Positions 53,338 to 64,000 of a stretch of 64,000 nucleotides of DNA are shown piece after piece. The notes under the pieces were generated by a model, which ran no database searches, was not told the DNA's origin, and saw only the letters and a program-made list of their open reading frames with translations. Made by a program: the position numbers and the translations under genes. How positions within the stretch are numbered: position 1 is the first letter of the stretch; each line of letters opens with the position of its first letter. Location: positions 1,860,001 through 1,924,000 of the forward strand of contig CM035313.1 in assembly GCA_002900995.3 (NCBI GenBank), written 5' to 3'. The DNA comes from Ganoderma boninense (lineage: Eukaryota; Basidiomycota; Agaricomycetes; Polyporales; Polyporaceae).

Positions 53338-55886
53338 TCACATGGAGAAGCGCTCCTGTGGAAGATCAGGTCATTAGACTTCATCTAGCTCCTCGATCAG
53401 CACTTACCCTCAGGACAGCACCCTTCCACTGGAGCGCGGGCACGATGAGGAAGAAAAGAGCGACGACGATCGCAGCCTCCACGCCGAACGTCTGCAATGC
53501 GCCGTGTTTCATCGCCCATGGCACCTGGAAGTATGCGACACTGAAGCCACCGAGCGTACGCGCAAGGTTGATCAGCCCCGAAATCTCGCCCTGCATGCGT
53601 GGGAAGCAGTCGTTGCAGTATGCGTCTAGACTCGCCCGTAAGCATTCAAATTAAATAACCCCCAAGATCCAGACCCCAGTTTAGTGGGAGGTGGGGAGAC
53701 TCACAGATAGCGGTGGTGTTGATCATAACGGCGACCTCGGCGATGCCCCAGCCCATGACGAGCGCGCCGACGCTCAGGTGCATCTGGAATGAGGCCCCGA
53801 GGACGACGAACCCGATAATATAGAGCACAGTCCCGATGTAGCACGTCCTGCATCGCGGCGGTCATGAACACGACTTCAACGAGTTAGGGGCCGGATGTCG
53901 AGACGACTCACCAGAGACGGTTCTCCGCGATGAAGACACCGTTGTTCCGCCGAATGGAGAAGTTCATAATCCAGTCATTGAAGTAGCGACCGAGGACCTC
54001 TCCGACGAGCACGGCAACCTGGCAGGAAGCTTAGCGGTTTGCTGGACGCGAAGACGAGCATTCAATTAATGGCTTACAATTGGTGTAGCATAGCCACCGG
54101 CAATGCCGAACTCGCTGAATCCGTACCCAAGCGGGGGAGGGGACCCCAGGAAAACGGCATTGGTCGTCTTGAACGGAGGTGCGTTAGTCACCAGGCCCTC
54201 GGTTCAGAGGCCCAGCTAAAGCTGGACTCACGTTGATACCGATCGAGAAGCCGAACACCATCGCCTCGAAGAGGAGGATCATCAACAGGTGTGGCCGCCA
54301 GACGACGTTGAGGATCGAGAAGACGGCGGTACGCCAGGTGTCACGGTACTTGGACATGCGCGCGCCAGTGATACCAACAAGGGTCTCGACGCGGTAGCGC
54401 AGAGCCGACTCGGGGCGGGGGATGGGCCGCGGGTTGGGCAGCTTCCGGTCGTACATGCTGAGAGACGGCAATTAGGACACGTCCAACACGAAGATAGACG
54501 CTAAACCGGATCAACGTACGTCTCCTGGCCGAAGAAGGTGATCATGCAGACAACGAAGATTCCGTATATCGAACCGATTCCATATGTCCACCGCCAGCTG
54601 TTTGGATTTATGGATGAGGCCGGCTCGCAATGATTAGAGTCGCTAAAGGACCTACTTGATGCGTGCGACAATGAAGCCCATCATGAAGGGCGACAGGAAT
54701 GGTGAGATGATGAAGCCCATCGTCCAGATGTTAAGCTAAGGCAATTCCTCTTCGTTAGTAGACGTCAAAGCAAGAATCCGAGTAATCGCACCTTCCGCGC
54801 TTGCAGGTGGAAGGGGAACAAGTCCGTGACAATGTAGAGACCCTTTAACAGCCGTTAGCACATATGATTATTCGGATACCGTGGGTTTTCAAGGTACGCA
54901 CAGTGACTTGTGGACATGTCCTATTGATCGCATTCATTCAGTACCACTCGCGAAGAGACCGGTGGTTTCGGACACGCACGCAAAGAATCCGTTCAAGCAA
55001 CGCATAGCTGTACAGGGCCATCTTTTCAGTGGTGCCGCAGCTGCAAGATTCGAGTCCCCACTGACCTGTGAACGTGTTCAAATTAGGTGCGAAGGTGCAT
55101 CCCACAAGCCAGCCCACGGCGAGAATTTGCGACCAGAAGAGGATCGGTAGACGGCCGAACCTGCGCATGAGCATCACGGCAAAAATACCGCCCCATCCTA
55201 AAGGTACAGGTTTGTCAGTCATTGTTGCTCAGCGGTGATAAGACAAGAATGATAAATGTACCGAGCAGGAAGATACTCCAGCTGGGAAGCGCCTTGAATG
55301 GTCTGGTTTCTGATCATGAGAAACAAGGTGCAGGCAGGTACGTACTTGGAGGTCAAATTGTTGATGTGGCCGGTGGTCGTGTTGAACTGATTTGCGAGCG
55401 CAAAAATGTCTGCGATGCCAATACCTGAGTCGAAATCTGGCGTGATGGCCGCAAGAGTGATGATAAGCAACTGGAAGTTCTTGCGGAAGTCCGACCACTA
55501 CATATCACATGAAACTTGGGTGAGAACTGTAGGATCGGGCGGCGGTGAGTCGGAGTGGCACGCACGTTCTGGGGATCCTCGGGGTCATCGAGAGGCTGGG
55601 GCCAGAGAACCTTGGACCCGTCCGCAGAGAGCTTGAGGCGGCTCGCCACGGCGTCACCGAACTCGCGCTTCGCTTCGCTATATGTGGGCCGATGTTCAGT
55701 ACGATTTCTTTGTAATCCTGGGCGCCTGGAGCGAGGTTGGACTTACTCTGGGTCGACGACGAGACGACCAGCATTGTGGTCATAGTATGAGGCGAAGTCG
55801 AATTGGGACGCGTCGTCGGCTTGAGATGTGGAGTCTCTGTCGCGGTCCTTGATGTCCACATCTGACTCATGCTTTTCAGTGGACAT
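53338..55886 (-). CDS. MFS transporter, second copy, different subfamily
   Basis: Major facilitator protein related to fungal general-substrate/DHA1 carriers. The N-terminus MSTEKHESDVDIKDRD is hydrophilic, followed by KVLWPQPLDDPEDPQNW just before helix 1. Next come NFQLLIITLAAITPDFDSGI, NTTTGHINNLTS, LGWGGIFAVMLMRRFGRLPI (loop 2-3 motif) and TFAPNLNTFTG. The central loop has MYDRKLPNPRPIPRPESALR and TGARMSKYRDTWRTAVFSIL. The second half has RLWTCYIGTVLYIIGFVVLG, MINTTAIYAYCNDCFPRMQG, SVAYFQVPWAMKHG and FFLIVPALQWKGAVLRERFS. The last exon is short (ERFSM then stop, 53338-53355). A TATATA stretch lies about 100 bp upstream of the start. At least ten exons; edges are approximate. It sits between a decarboxylase-like gene and two glycosyltransferases, all on the same strand. 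Confidence 0.84.
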
Positions 55887-57144
55887 CGTGAAGTGGCGTT
55901 CTCCCTGCGGCGACGGGGTCCGGATTGGCGAGATGGGCGTGCGTAGAGCGGGGAGTGGCCGGGGTGGAGGCGGCGGACAAGGAGGAGCTATATAGCGCTG
56001 TGGTGAGAAGGATATCTATACAGGCGAAAAGCGACCCTGCGGGCGTGAGCGAGAGTGGGGCGTGAGAGGCCTTGTGAACATTTGTCACCGGGAGCCTCAC
56101 GAATCTGTCGTGGACGCTGCCACGCTTGCGGCACTTTTGGGCGCGCTTTGTCCGACGATGGGATTGGGACGGTTCACGAGCGCCTCCGTCATGTGACCGT
56201 GGTCGCGTGGGCGGTGCCCCGCGTTTTAGCAGGTTTTAGCTCGAGTCTCCGCTGCGCCGAAGCAACGACGGTCGGCGACTGCTGACCCCCCGCGTCTCCC
56301 CCGCATTCCCCGTGGGGCTGCTTCAAGCGACAGGCTGAACAGTTCAGACGTTCCTCGGCCAATAAGACGCAGGTGCGACCAATGCCCACTGCCAGTCGCT
56401 CCATCGGGATTTGCATGGCCGCCGGCCGGACGGTCATGGCACTCCTGCGATGGAATAATCCTCCCGCACTCAGCACTTGTCCAGTCGCAACGCTGACATG
56501 AGGCTCGCCTTCCGACTGCGTTTACTTGCTCAGGAGGGTCAGAAGCACTTGACCTCTCCCACCCCTGGCTTCCACCGCTGATCTTTGCTTCTTGTCCTCA
56601 TGCACATTCAAAGCCTGACGTCCCCTCCCAGCACGCACATCGCACGCAACGACAAGCACATCCCACTAAAACGTCGATGGCGCTCCGCACGGCATAGCGC
56701 ATGCAATTGTAATATTGCCGGCGTGGGATTAGTTATCGGTGCTTCTACTGCAACCAGAAGCAACTACACTTTAGGCAGATCAGAAGATGCGAGGCCCATC
56801 CCTACTTCAACTTCTACGGAAAAGCTTCGCTGGAATGTCCCATTGACTCGAAGCAGGCAAATATGGAAAGCACAAGCTACAGGAGCATCGCTCATCGCAA
56901 TTCCGACTGCAGTGTATCCGCTGCACGGATCCCAATACCTCGACGGTTGGTCTCATGTAGTCAGCAGCGCCGGCTATAGGAAATCATGAACCCTGTAAGG
57001 CTGTGGTCGACCGTGCACACAGGTGATATTACGCAGTTTTTTGTCTTGGCTATGAATGAGCTCCCACCAGGCGCGAAGAGTAGCTTCGAACTCAATGCGA
57101 CCCGACAGAAATCTGATATTTTGCAACAAGGGTCCCCGCTTCTG
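55887..57144. other. Intergenic region between MFS transporter and split glycosyltransferase
   Basis: 1.26 kb with the transporter promoter at its left (TATATAG near 55988-55994 on the minus strand). No convincing coding frame elsewhere. Confidence 0.5.
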
Positions 57145-58880
57145 CTATGCGCTCAGGGAATCCAGGAACGCCTCGACGTCCTTCTTCGATGCGCCCCCCT
57201 CCTCCCAAGCCGCATCCAACCGCTCCTTGAGCGCAAGCAGACGGGCCCTCTTGGCCTTCCCCTCTTCCCCGAACGCACGATTCAAAACGTCTGCGACCTC
57301 GGCCCGAACTGCTTCCGCGGTCCCGCTCGGAGTCTTGCCGTTGCGGTAGATCGGACGCAGGCCATGGCCCGTGCGCACCTCGAGCAGCTCGTAGCCGGTG
57401 TCGAGGGTCTCCGCGAGGTGGATCGTGTTCAGCGGCTGGTCGCCGATGAACGGCCAGCAGATCATGGGTACGCCGGCGCTGATCGCTTCGAGTGTGCTGT
57501 TGAACCCGCCGTGCGAGAGGAACCAGCCGGTAGCCTGTTTAATTGTCGGTTTATCAGCGGTCGCAATTTACTTATGCCGCATATACGGGTTATTCAGGGC
57601 ATTGAGACACTCACGGGGTGACGGAGGATGGTCTGCTGCGGCGACCAGGGAGAAAGGAGGCCGTGTCCGTACTGCTCGACCCGCGTCTTCAGATCGTCGG
57701 GTATCACGGCGAATGGAGAAGGATGGCTAAGGATCTGAAAATTCCAAACGTTGGCTTCTGGTTTCATGCCCAACCCAAAACTTAAACTTACGAAAGGAAT
57801 ATGCTGTCCCATAACAACCTCTAGGAACGCCGTGAATTTCTCGGGGTCCAAGGGGAAGAACAAGGACCCAAAGGAGATCTTCGTAGATACGGATGATCAG
57901 CGTTTTACGGATATGGATGCTAAACTCAGTACTCACATATAGGACTGAGTTCTCCCCGCACGTCTGCAGCTCACGATCTAAAAACCCTTGGATCTCTAAC
58001 CCTAGCGGCGACTGTCCCTTCTCTGTCGTGGCTGCCTTTTCGCCTTCGGGCAGGAGCGGACCAGCAAAATAGACTGGGGTTGAAAGCTGTCCGAGCCATT
58101 TGCGGAGAGCGGCAGCCGATTCTGGCTCCAGTACCTCGGGTGCCATGGAAATAACTCCATCCGTCTTGAGTAGGACGCTGGAACGGCAACAGTGTAATTG
58201 TAGCTCGTGGTCACTAACCCACCCACAGGCAATACGCACTCATGCGCCTTGACAAACGAATTGCTGACCAAGACGGGTGGAAGGGGCATCTATTCGTGGG
58301 CGAATGCCAAGTCAGCGGGAAACACAACGCTCCTGCACTGGGAAGCAACTCACGATCTGAGGCTGGTATTCGTAATCGTACATCGGAGGCAGTCCGGGCA
58401 CCCGGACGACAGCCCCTTCGACCTTCCCGAACAACTTAAAAGACAGTCAGCACGGTCCCGCGCGCGATACAAACCGTCCTCGTACCTCCGTTGCCACGAT
58501 ATCGAACGGCTGCCCGATGGCCTTGGCCTCGGCCTCTGCCTTCGCGAGGAGGCTGCCTCGCCCGCCGAGACTTTCGGGGCCGAATAGGTAGAATCCGCTC
58601 AAGGCGGCACCGGGGTACCACGTGTAAACCTTGACTTCCGGATCCGCCTGGCGCAAGAACCCGAACGGCTTGGCGGCGAAGAACTGTACTGCGGATGTAG
58701 GAAAACGGGACGGCTTCTGTATGAGGGTGAGACGGTAAGGGACCACGTACGTCCATTATCACGGCCTTCGGGGCCACGTCGAGGGCTGGGTGGACTTGTC
58801 CCGTCAGTGCGCATGTAATAGCGCTTTCCTTCGTGGTCAGCTTCGTCCAAACATCAGGAAAAACCCAAAAGGCCAACTAC

Positions 58881-58911
58881 ACCTACTTGGTGTTTATTAG
58901 AATAAGTAGGT
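58881..58911. repeat. Subterminal hairpin of the transposon
   Basis: ACCTACTT (58881-58888) and its exact complement AAGTAGGT (58904-58911) can form an 8-bp stem with a 15-nt AT-rich loop, partly overlapping the inner end of the left terminal repeat. Confidence 0.6.
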
Positions 58912-60117
58912 ATAAATGTTTATAATAGTAGTAAAAGTAGTAATATGGTAGGTTCACATCTAATTTAGCTAGATTAACAGCTATTCCTGATAATTGAGTC
59001 CTAATTTTCAGTAGGGCGAGACTCTTAAAAGGATTATAAAACACCCAATTTCACTCCTAATAGGCATGGCTTCCACTGCATTGAGATATTATTATAAGAC
59101 TTAACAGCAACTACTATGCTATCTCGTTACACTATGATATCAGCACAGTAAGTATGACTTCTACGTAAGGCTAGTCTTGATGCACCTAAAGCAAAAGCAA
59201 CATAAGGAGACAAACACACAGTATGGATGGCATGAAATCAACGCACACAACTACCACAAGTCACTCAACACCAGTGGATGACATTCAGGCCATGGACAAA
59301 AAGGCATGGAACAACACATACCTTTTTCCCGCCATCCAAGAGTTGATCTTACCATTCAGGTCCGCATGGGGGTAGAAGAGGACAAGATGGGCGCAGGGAC
59401 AACGATCCCACAGGTTATCAACAACTCGAGGAGAGACAGCGCGGAGTCAGGGCATGGGTTGGGAACGGCGATGGGGATGGGCTGGGGGGGCTGCTTGCAC
59501 GCGAGTTTGCACGCATCGAGGGGCAGAGATGAGAAAGCACAGAAGGCGAAGAGCAAGCGGGAAGACGTCAGGTGGGTTGATGCATGGATGTGGTGGAGAC
59601 AGAGAGAAAGCGAGATCAGTGGTCTATCTTCACACGGACGAACAGTGCGTGCTGCATGCAATATGTTACTCACCGTTCTCATGAATCGAATGGCGCGAAG
59701 CTGCTGGAAGGTTGGCGTACGAGCAGCCGGGCACTGTGAGGCCCAAGGTTGATAGGCCGTGAGTGGTCGCTGCACTGGCAGGGGGGCGGAGAACAATGAT
59801 TAACACGGCATACATCCCCACATACCGCAGGACATGATATCTTCGTGAAAGAGGTGAGTGCGATACTCACCTTGGGACCTGTTACCGCGTGGGACCGACA
59901 AGCTCCGGGGTAGCTCCAGCTCATTGGTGGCGGAGGCCTTCAAACTCGATGCCACGACGAAAAGATTGGCCACGTGGCGGTCCTCGGGGCCGAGTCCAAG
60001 ACCCAGAGTGAGATGCAGAACACGAGAAAGTTCCTAGCAGGGGAAAGGAGTGGCAAGAGATGTGCCAGTGAGAGGAGAGAGGAGCACTGGGCAATGGTAG
60101 TGGAGGGACTCAGATAA

Positions 60118-60178
60118 GGTCGACTGGTTAGACGCCAATGTGGCTGACAGAGCCATATCGGCGTCTAACCAGTCGACC
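60118..60178. repeat. Perfect 19-bp-stem hairpin inside the transposon
   Basis: GGTCGACTGGTTAGACGCC at 60118-60136 is perfectly complementary to 60160-60178. The 23-nt loop contains a second 5-bp stem, TGGCT/AGCCA (60141-60145 and 60151-60155). The whole could fold as an extended stem-loop or cruciform. It lies about 415 bp from the right end of the element, too far in to be the small terminal hairpin of a Helitron. Confidence 0.9.
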
Positions 60179-60929
60179 CTCTCGCGCGCGACTGCCAGAC
60201 GAAACGGCAAGTTTGTTCGCACTGTGGCGATGTCAATTGTATGGCTCTGGGCGACATTCTAAGCTCTTGCACATTATCCCCCATAACGGACCATGACTTC
60301 TACGCGATTATACCGAGCCAATCATGCTCTGCATGTACGTGCGTGTCATCACGTTTCTCGCACCAATGAAGGAGCGCACGAGCAACTGCACCCTCGGATG
60401 CAGCCATTCCGGACTTATTCAACAAGTAAGGAAGGACAAAATCGTCCTAGAATAGCTTATATTGTGAGTCAATTGATGAGGTGTAGTGCTAATTAGCGAA
60501 GGGATGTTCTTATAAGATGTATTATCGGCTACTAGCACTAAAGTATCGTCGATTATACCTATTAGTTGTAATTGGCTTTTTGGGTTTTTCCTGATGAACG
60601 CCTTCAAATGCGTCTTCGTATATCGCAGAAATCATGGGGTCCTCATGCTGGGGAAGCGCGATGATGCGCAAAGGAGCAGCGTCGATGTCGATGCTACGGG
60701 ATATCTCCGCTCTGGCCTTCTCGAAGAACATTGTAGTGGTGAGGAAGGTGATCGTGATGGGGCGGAGCTGGACAAATCTCGCAGCGAGGGTGCATATGGG
60801 ACGGACGTGTCCTGCGCAAGCAACGTAGAGTAGTCACGGTCTGCCTCTATTACATGAAACTCGAAGCAAGCGTCACTCACCCCAGGCCTGAAAAGGGAAG
60901 ATAACGAGGTGGGGAGTGCTGGTAGCCAT

Positions 60930-61624
60930 GACCGAGTTCAGCGGAGGTTTGATACAGAACGGGTCGAGTCTGGATGGAGCTGGGGCCTCTCATAAAGCTC
61001 GACAGACTTTAAGAACATAGCAGACTTCACAACGTGCGTGACGGAGGTATTTTCCCGTGGTCATCGATTGCGCAATATTTCATATCTATGTCCGAAAACA
61101 TGGATCGTCAACGAAGAAATACATATAATTTGAATGTGATACGTACTCAGTAACAGCATCGCGCATCGTTGGTCGTTAAGCGCAGTCACTCAAGGTCGCC
61201 TTACATTCAACTGGAAGGAACTCTGAACTTCGCGAAGATGTGAGAATTGCAATTTGAATCGGCTACCCACTTTCCGACGAGGGCATCCCGCACTTCGTGA
61301 CCAGCGAGAATGCGGACGCGGTAGCTTGAGACGAATGGGCCAGGTGCCTCGCAGAGGCGACTGGAGTGTTTTGAATCAGCCATTACAACTCGGCTTCCCG
61401 CGCTGGGTGAAACTGTCTTACCCGGAGTCATCGGCCACGAGGCCCTGGACGTAAACCACGTCGTCTTAATTTTTCAGAACACTCCTTACAATGTTGCCTC
61501 GAAGAATGGGGTCTGTATTTCAATGTTCTGTCTTGACATGCCACATCCACGTTCAATCGCCAGGTGACAGTGATCGTGATGCACAGCTCAAACCGTGCAA
61601 GGACGCCGCAATCTACAGAAGAGG
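60930..61624. other. Spacer between the two glycosyltransferase genes
   Basis: About 695 bp with the promoter of the split glycosyltransferase at its left and the 3' end of the intact one at its right. No gene seen; somewhat AT-rich near 61000-61150. Confidence 0.5.
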
Positions 61625-63736
61625 TCAAAGTTCGTCCAACAGCGTCTCCACCTCCTTCCTCGCAATCCCATCCTCGGACCAAGCCGCCTGAAGCTTCTTC
61701 TGCAGGACTCGAACCCTCTCCCGCTTCTTGGCACCGTCCTCGCTGAATGCTTGATCGAGCACGTTGCGCATCTCGGCCTGGACGGCTTCGATGGTCCCAG
61801 TGGGTTTCTTGCCGTTGCGGTAGATGGGTCCCAGCCCAGCGCCGCTCCGGACTTCTATCAGCTCGTATGCGACGTTAAGGTGCTCCGTGAGATAGATGGC
61901 ATTCACGGGCTGCTCGGCCGAGATCGGCCACAGGATCCTGGGAGCATGCGTCAGGATACCGATCGTTGAATGGAGGGAAAAGAACGGACATAGGGATTCC
62001 AGCGATGATGGTCTCTAGGGTTCCGTTGTGTCCAGCGTGCGAGAGGCACCACCCGACCGCCTGTGGCCCATGTTTTAGCCACACGAAGTCACACGAGGCT
62101 GCAACGAAAGGCTCACCGGATGGTCTAGAACTTGCTGCTGAGGCACCCACTTGGACACAATACCGTCGCCATAGGCAGCAATCTTGTCCTTCAAGTCTTC
62201 CGGCATCGCTGCCCAAGGCATCGGCGATGCGTGGCTCATGACCTGAAACGCACTCAACATCCACCTGCACCCTCGGGTTTCAGAAGAGATTGAGGAACGC
62301 ACGAAGGGAATTTTCTTCTCCATGATCACGTTGAGAACCGCCCAAACATTCTCTGACTCTTTGGGCCAGAACACGGATCCGAAGGTGATCTAGATGTGTA
62401 CTGAGTAATCAAAGCATTGTGGGATTTTAGACGACGTATACTCACGTATATGACGGACCCTTCTCCGTGAGATGCCACCTGTTTGTCGAGGAAACTGATG
62501 ATGTTGTCACCATCTTGCGAGGACTGTTGTTCTACAGCTGTGGCCTGTTCCCCGGATGGTATCAAAGGGCCCGCGTAGCAGATTTTACGAGAAGTCTCGG
62601 CGAACCACTTTTTGACGGCGACTGTGTTGTCAGGGTAGAAGTCCGCAGCGTCGAATGTAATCACTGCGTCCGCCTTCCTCAGGATGCTGTGCCGAATTGA
62701 TTGATGAGTTTCAAACAACATCCATTGTAGAAACAACGCGGTAGCTTACCTTGGAACTCTGATGAGGATGTTACCAGCGAAGTCCGGCGGTACCTTCATC
62801 TGTGCATACAGTAAGCAACATGTGCGGTCTCTCCCAAGACGGAGGTGAAAGCACATGCCTCCTGGGGGTTAAGCTCATAGTCGTAAACAGGCGGCAGGGA
62901 TGGTAACTTAAGCAGCTCCCCCTTCGATTGCATCACCAGCTACGAAATAATCTAGGTTAGACGGACTGGAGGGTAGTCTAGAAGTGATCCAACTGACCTC
63001 CGATGCGACAACGTTGAACGGCTTGCCAGTACGGGCTGCTTCTGCTTCCGCAGTTGCGAGAAGGTCCCGCTCGAAAATTGAGAAGAAGCTGAGCGTTGAA
63101 GACGCATACCAGCCGACAAGTTTGGTGCCGTGAGGGTTGTGCTCCCGGACGTGTTCGAACGCGCCGACGGCAAAGAGCTACATGATTGGTGAGAAAAAGC
63201 TTTCGCGGGGGCTTGTAGCGTGACTCTACGTACGTCAAAGATAGTGGCACAAGGCTGGCCCCAGATGGGCTCGTACTGCGTACCAGTCTTGAGGCAGGTG
63301 AGGGGTTCGTCCTTTATGAGGCTTGTCCATGCCTTCTGGAAGGATGCCATGAACACGCTCAGATCCATGGGGTGGTGACCCTTGCCCTCCAATGCAATGA
63401 TTCTACGCATGCTGGTGAGTCGCACGAACTGGAGGTGATGCAAACGGGTCATAGCTACCGAATGCGCGACAAGAGATCCTCCTCGCCCGGAGCGATGTCT
63501 CGGGATACTTCCGCCCTCACGCGATCGAAGTTCCCGACGGATGTGAACAGGGTTACGTTCGTTTTACGCAGCTTCACCATGCGCGGTAAGAGCGTACACA
63601 ATGCGCGTGTGTGTCCTGGAGCGCGACCCGTCCATCAGCAACGAACTTGGCTCGCTTCGGAGACGTGGTTATGAGTGCCACTTTACATACCCCACATCGC
63701 GACGGGCACGGCGACAAGGTGCTTGATGCCGGACAT
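61625..63736 (-). CDS. UDP-glycosyltransferase (GT1 family), intact
   Basis: Cytosolic glycosyltransferase likely used for detoxification or secondary-metabolite conjugation. The first exon MSGIKHLVAVPVAMWG ends at GTATGT; next is GHTRALCTLLPRMVKLRKTN and TLFTSVGNFDRVRAE. Further exons give FMASFQKAWTSLIKDEPLTC, LVGWYASSTLSFFSIFERDL, LPPVYDYELNPQE, RKADAVITFDAADFYPDN and EGSVIYITFGSVFWP. The UDP-sugar-binding signature is KWVPQQQVLDHP, VGWCLSHAGHNGTLETIIAG and ISAEQPVNAIYLTEHLN. A frame break inside the signature is explained by a short intron of about 52 nt with donor GTCCGT and acceptor CCCAG near 61970-61930, which joins GIPM to ILWPIS. A TATA-like TATAAG lies near 63814-63819. It shares exon layout with the split gene next door, so the two arose by tandem duplication. 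The acceptor is unknown. Confidence 0.9.
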
Positions 63737-64000
63737 ATTGAGAAGGGATGTCGTTGAGTGACGGAGTGTATGAATGAGGGTGAGGAGCCTGAGGTGAGTT
63801 GGAGGAGCGAGTTCTTATACTGGTTCTTGAGCTAGCCCCATTGTCCAAATGCGTCTTCTGCATCCGAGGGTACTGACAGTGCTCAGTGGCTTCACTGATG
63901 TTGCAGTGTGGTTCTTGGGGCCAAAGTTGGAAGTACCGATCCGAACCCCTTCCGGCAGATCAGCGCCATACAGAGCAGGAAGCAGGCTGTGTCGCCAGTT
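63737..64000. other. Promoter region of the intact glycosyltransferase; window edge
   Basis: TATA-like TATAAG on the minus strand near 63814-63819, about 80 bp upstream of the start codon. No other feature before the window ends. Confidence 0.5.

Larger units (their letters stand above)
58855..60593. mobile_element. 1,739-bp DNA transposon with terminal inverted repeats, non-autonomous
   Basis: Both ends carry the same sequence in inverted orientation: CAGGAAAAACCCAAAAGGCC at 58855 on the plus strand and CAGGAAAAACCCAAAAAGCC at 60593 on the minus strand. Similarity continues to about 37 bp with roughly six mismatches. The element is flanked on each side by the dinucleotide AT (58853-58854 and 60594-60595), consistent with a 2-bp target duplication. 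Equally, an element of form TC...CTGA inserted between A and T, as in Helitrons, would give the same flanks. The outer 400 bp at the left and about 170 bp at the right are AT-rich, unlike the host DNA; the middle has ordinary composition. No transposase or Rep/helicase frame is present (longest frame 148 codons, no domain), so it is non-autonomous. It lies inside an exon of a glycosyltransferase. Confidence 0.82.
57145..60929 (-). pseudogene. UDP-glycosyltransferase interrupted by a transposon
   Basis: GT1-type glycosyltransferase moving sugar from a UDP-sugar to small hydrophobic acceptors. The 5' part starts at 60929 (MATSTPHLVIFPFQAWG), and an intron leads into HVRPICTLAARFVQLRPITI. It runs to AIYEDAFEGV, where a 1.7 kb element (58855-60593) is inserted. 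Beyond it the frame resumes as VWTKLTTKESAITCALTG and continues through FFAAKPFGFLRQADPEV, VYTWYPGAALSGFYLFGPES, DGVISMAPEVLEPESAAALR and SVLYVSFGSLFFP-like sequence. The UDP-sugar signature follows: WSPQQTILRHPATGWFLSHG, FNSTLEAISAGVPMICWPF and DQPLNTIHLAETLD. Apart from the insertion no stop or frameshift was seen, so the disruption looks recent. The gene could be rescued only if the element were spliced or excised. Its intact paralogue is at 61625-63736. Confidence 0.85.

Noticed and set aside
58855..60593. The insert as an ordinary large intron of the glycosyltransferase
   Set aside because: No GT-AG pair sits at the edges, ends are inverted repeats flanked by AT, and the paralogue has no intron of comparable size there.
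61930..61985. Frameshift in the UDP-sugar-binding motif of the intact glycosyltransferase
   Set aside because: A short intron (GTCCGT...CCCAG) restores the conserved motif in frame.

Overview
This 64 kb window looks like nuclear DNA of a wood-decaying basidiomycete, most likely a white-rot polypore. The evidence is dense genes split by many short (about 50-115 nt) GT-AG introns, two class II ligninolytic peroxidases, an AA9 polysaccharide monooxygenase, a CBM1 protein, a DUF6533 membrane protein and elongation factor 3, which is fungus-specific. No prokaryotic, viral, CRISPR or rRNA feature was seen. Gene models were assembled by eye from splice sites and family motifs. Where exon lists are given, total coding length is a multiple of three and phases agree.

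Layout. 1.2-5.8 kb (-): elongation factor 3. 6.9-8.2 (+): single-pass membrane protein. 9.3-11.5 (+): MFS transporter. 12.5-13.9 (+): AA9 LPMO. 16.1-17.6 (-): homeodomain factor, divergent from an NDR-family kinase at 19.0-23.0 (+). 25.8-27.6 (-): membrane-anchored GH18 chitinase with a 12-nt microexon. 27.9-29.0 (-): secreted CBM1 protein. 29.9-32.0 (-): large nuclear-looking protein with an NFKBIL1-like C-terminus. 32.6-35.5 (+): GTPBP1-type GTPase. 36.6-39.1 (+): multi-pass RING-H2 ligase. 39.6-40.9 and 42.9-44.3 (-): manganese peroxidase and versatile peroxidase in tandem. 46.6-48.6 (+): C1B cysteine peptidase (bleomycin hydrolase). 48.7-50.5 (-): DUF6533 membrane protein. 51.3-52.8 (-): secreted amidohydrolase/decarboxylase-like protein. 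53.3-55.9 (-): second MFS transporter. 57.1-60.9 (-): UDP-glycosyltransferase split by a transposon. 61.6-63.7 (-): intact paralogous UDP-glycosyltransferase.

How the genes may work together. The secreted oxidative and hydrolytic enzymes (AA9, CBM1 protein, peroxidases) fit lignocellulose attack. The run of minus-strand genes from 51 to 64 kb (secreted decarboxylase-like protein, MFS pump, two glycosyltransferases) could handle aromatic or xenobiotic compounds released from wood; that is inference from gene content only. The chitinase probably acts in cell-wall remodelling.

The most unusual structure is a 1,739-bp element at 58855-60593. It has imperfect terminal inverted repeats of about 37 bp, lies between AT dinucleotides, carries a 19-bp-stem hairpin, and interrupts a UDP-glycosyltransferase whose two halves are otherwise intact and would rejoin in frame.
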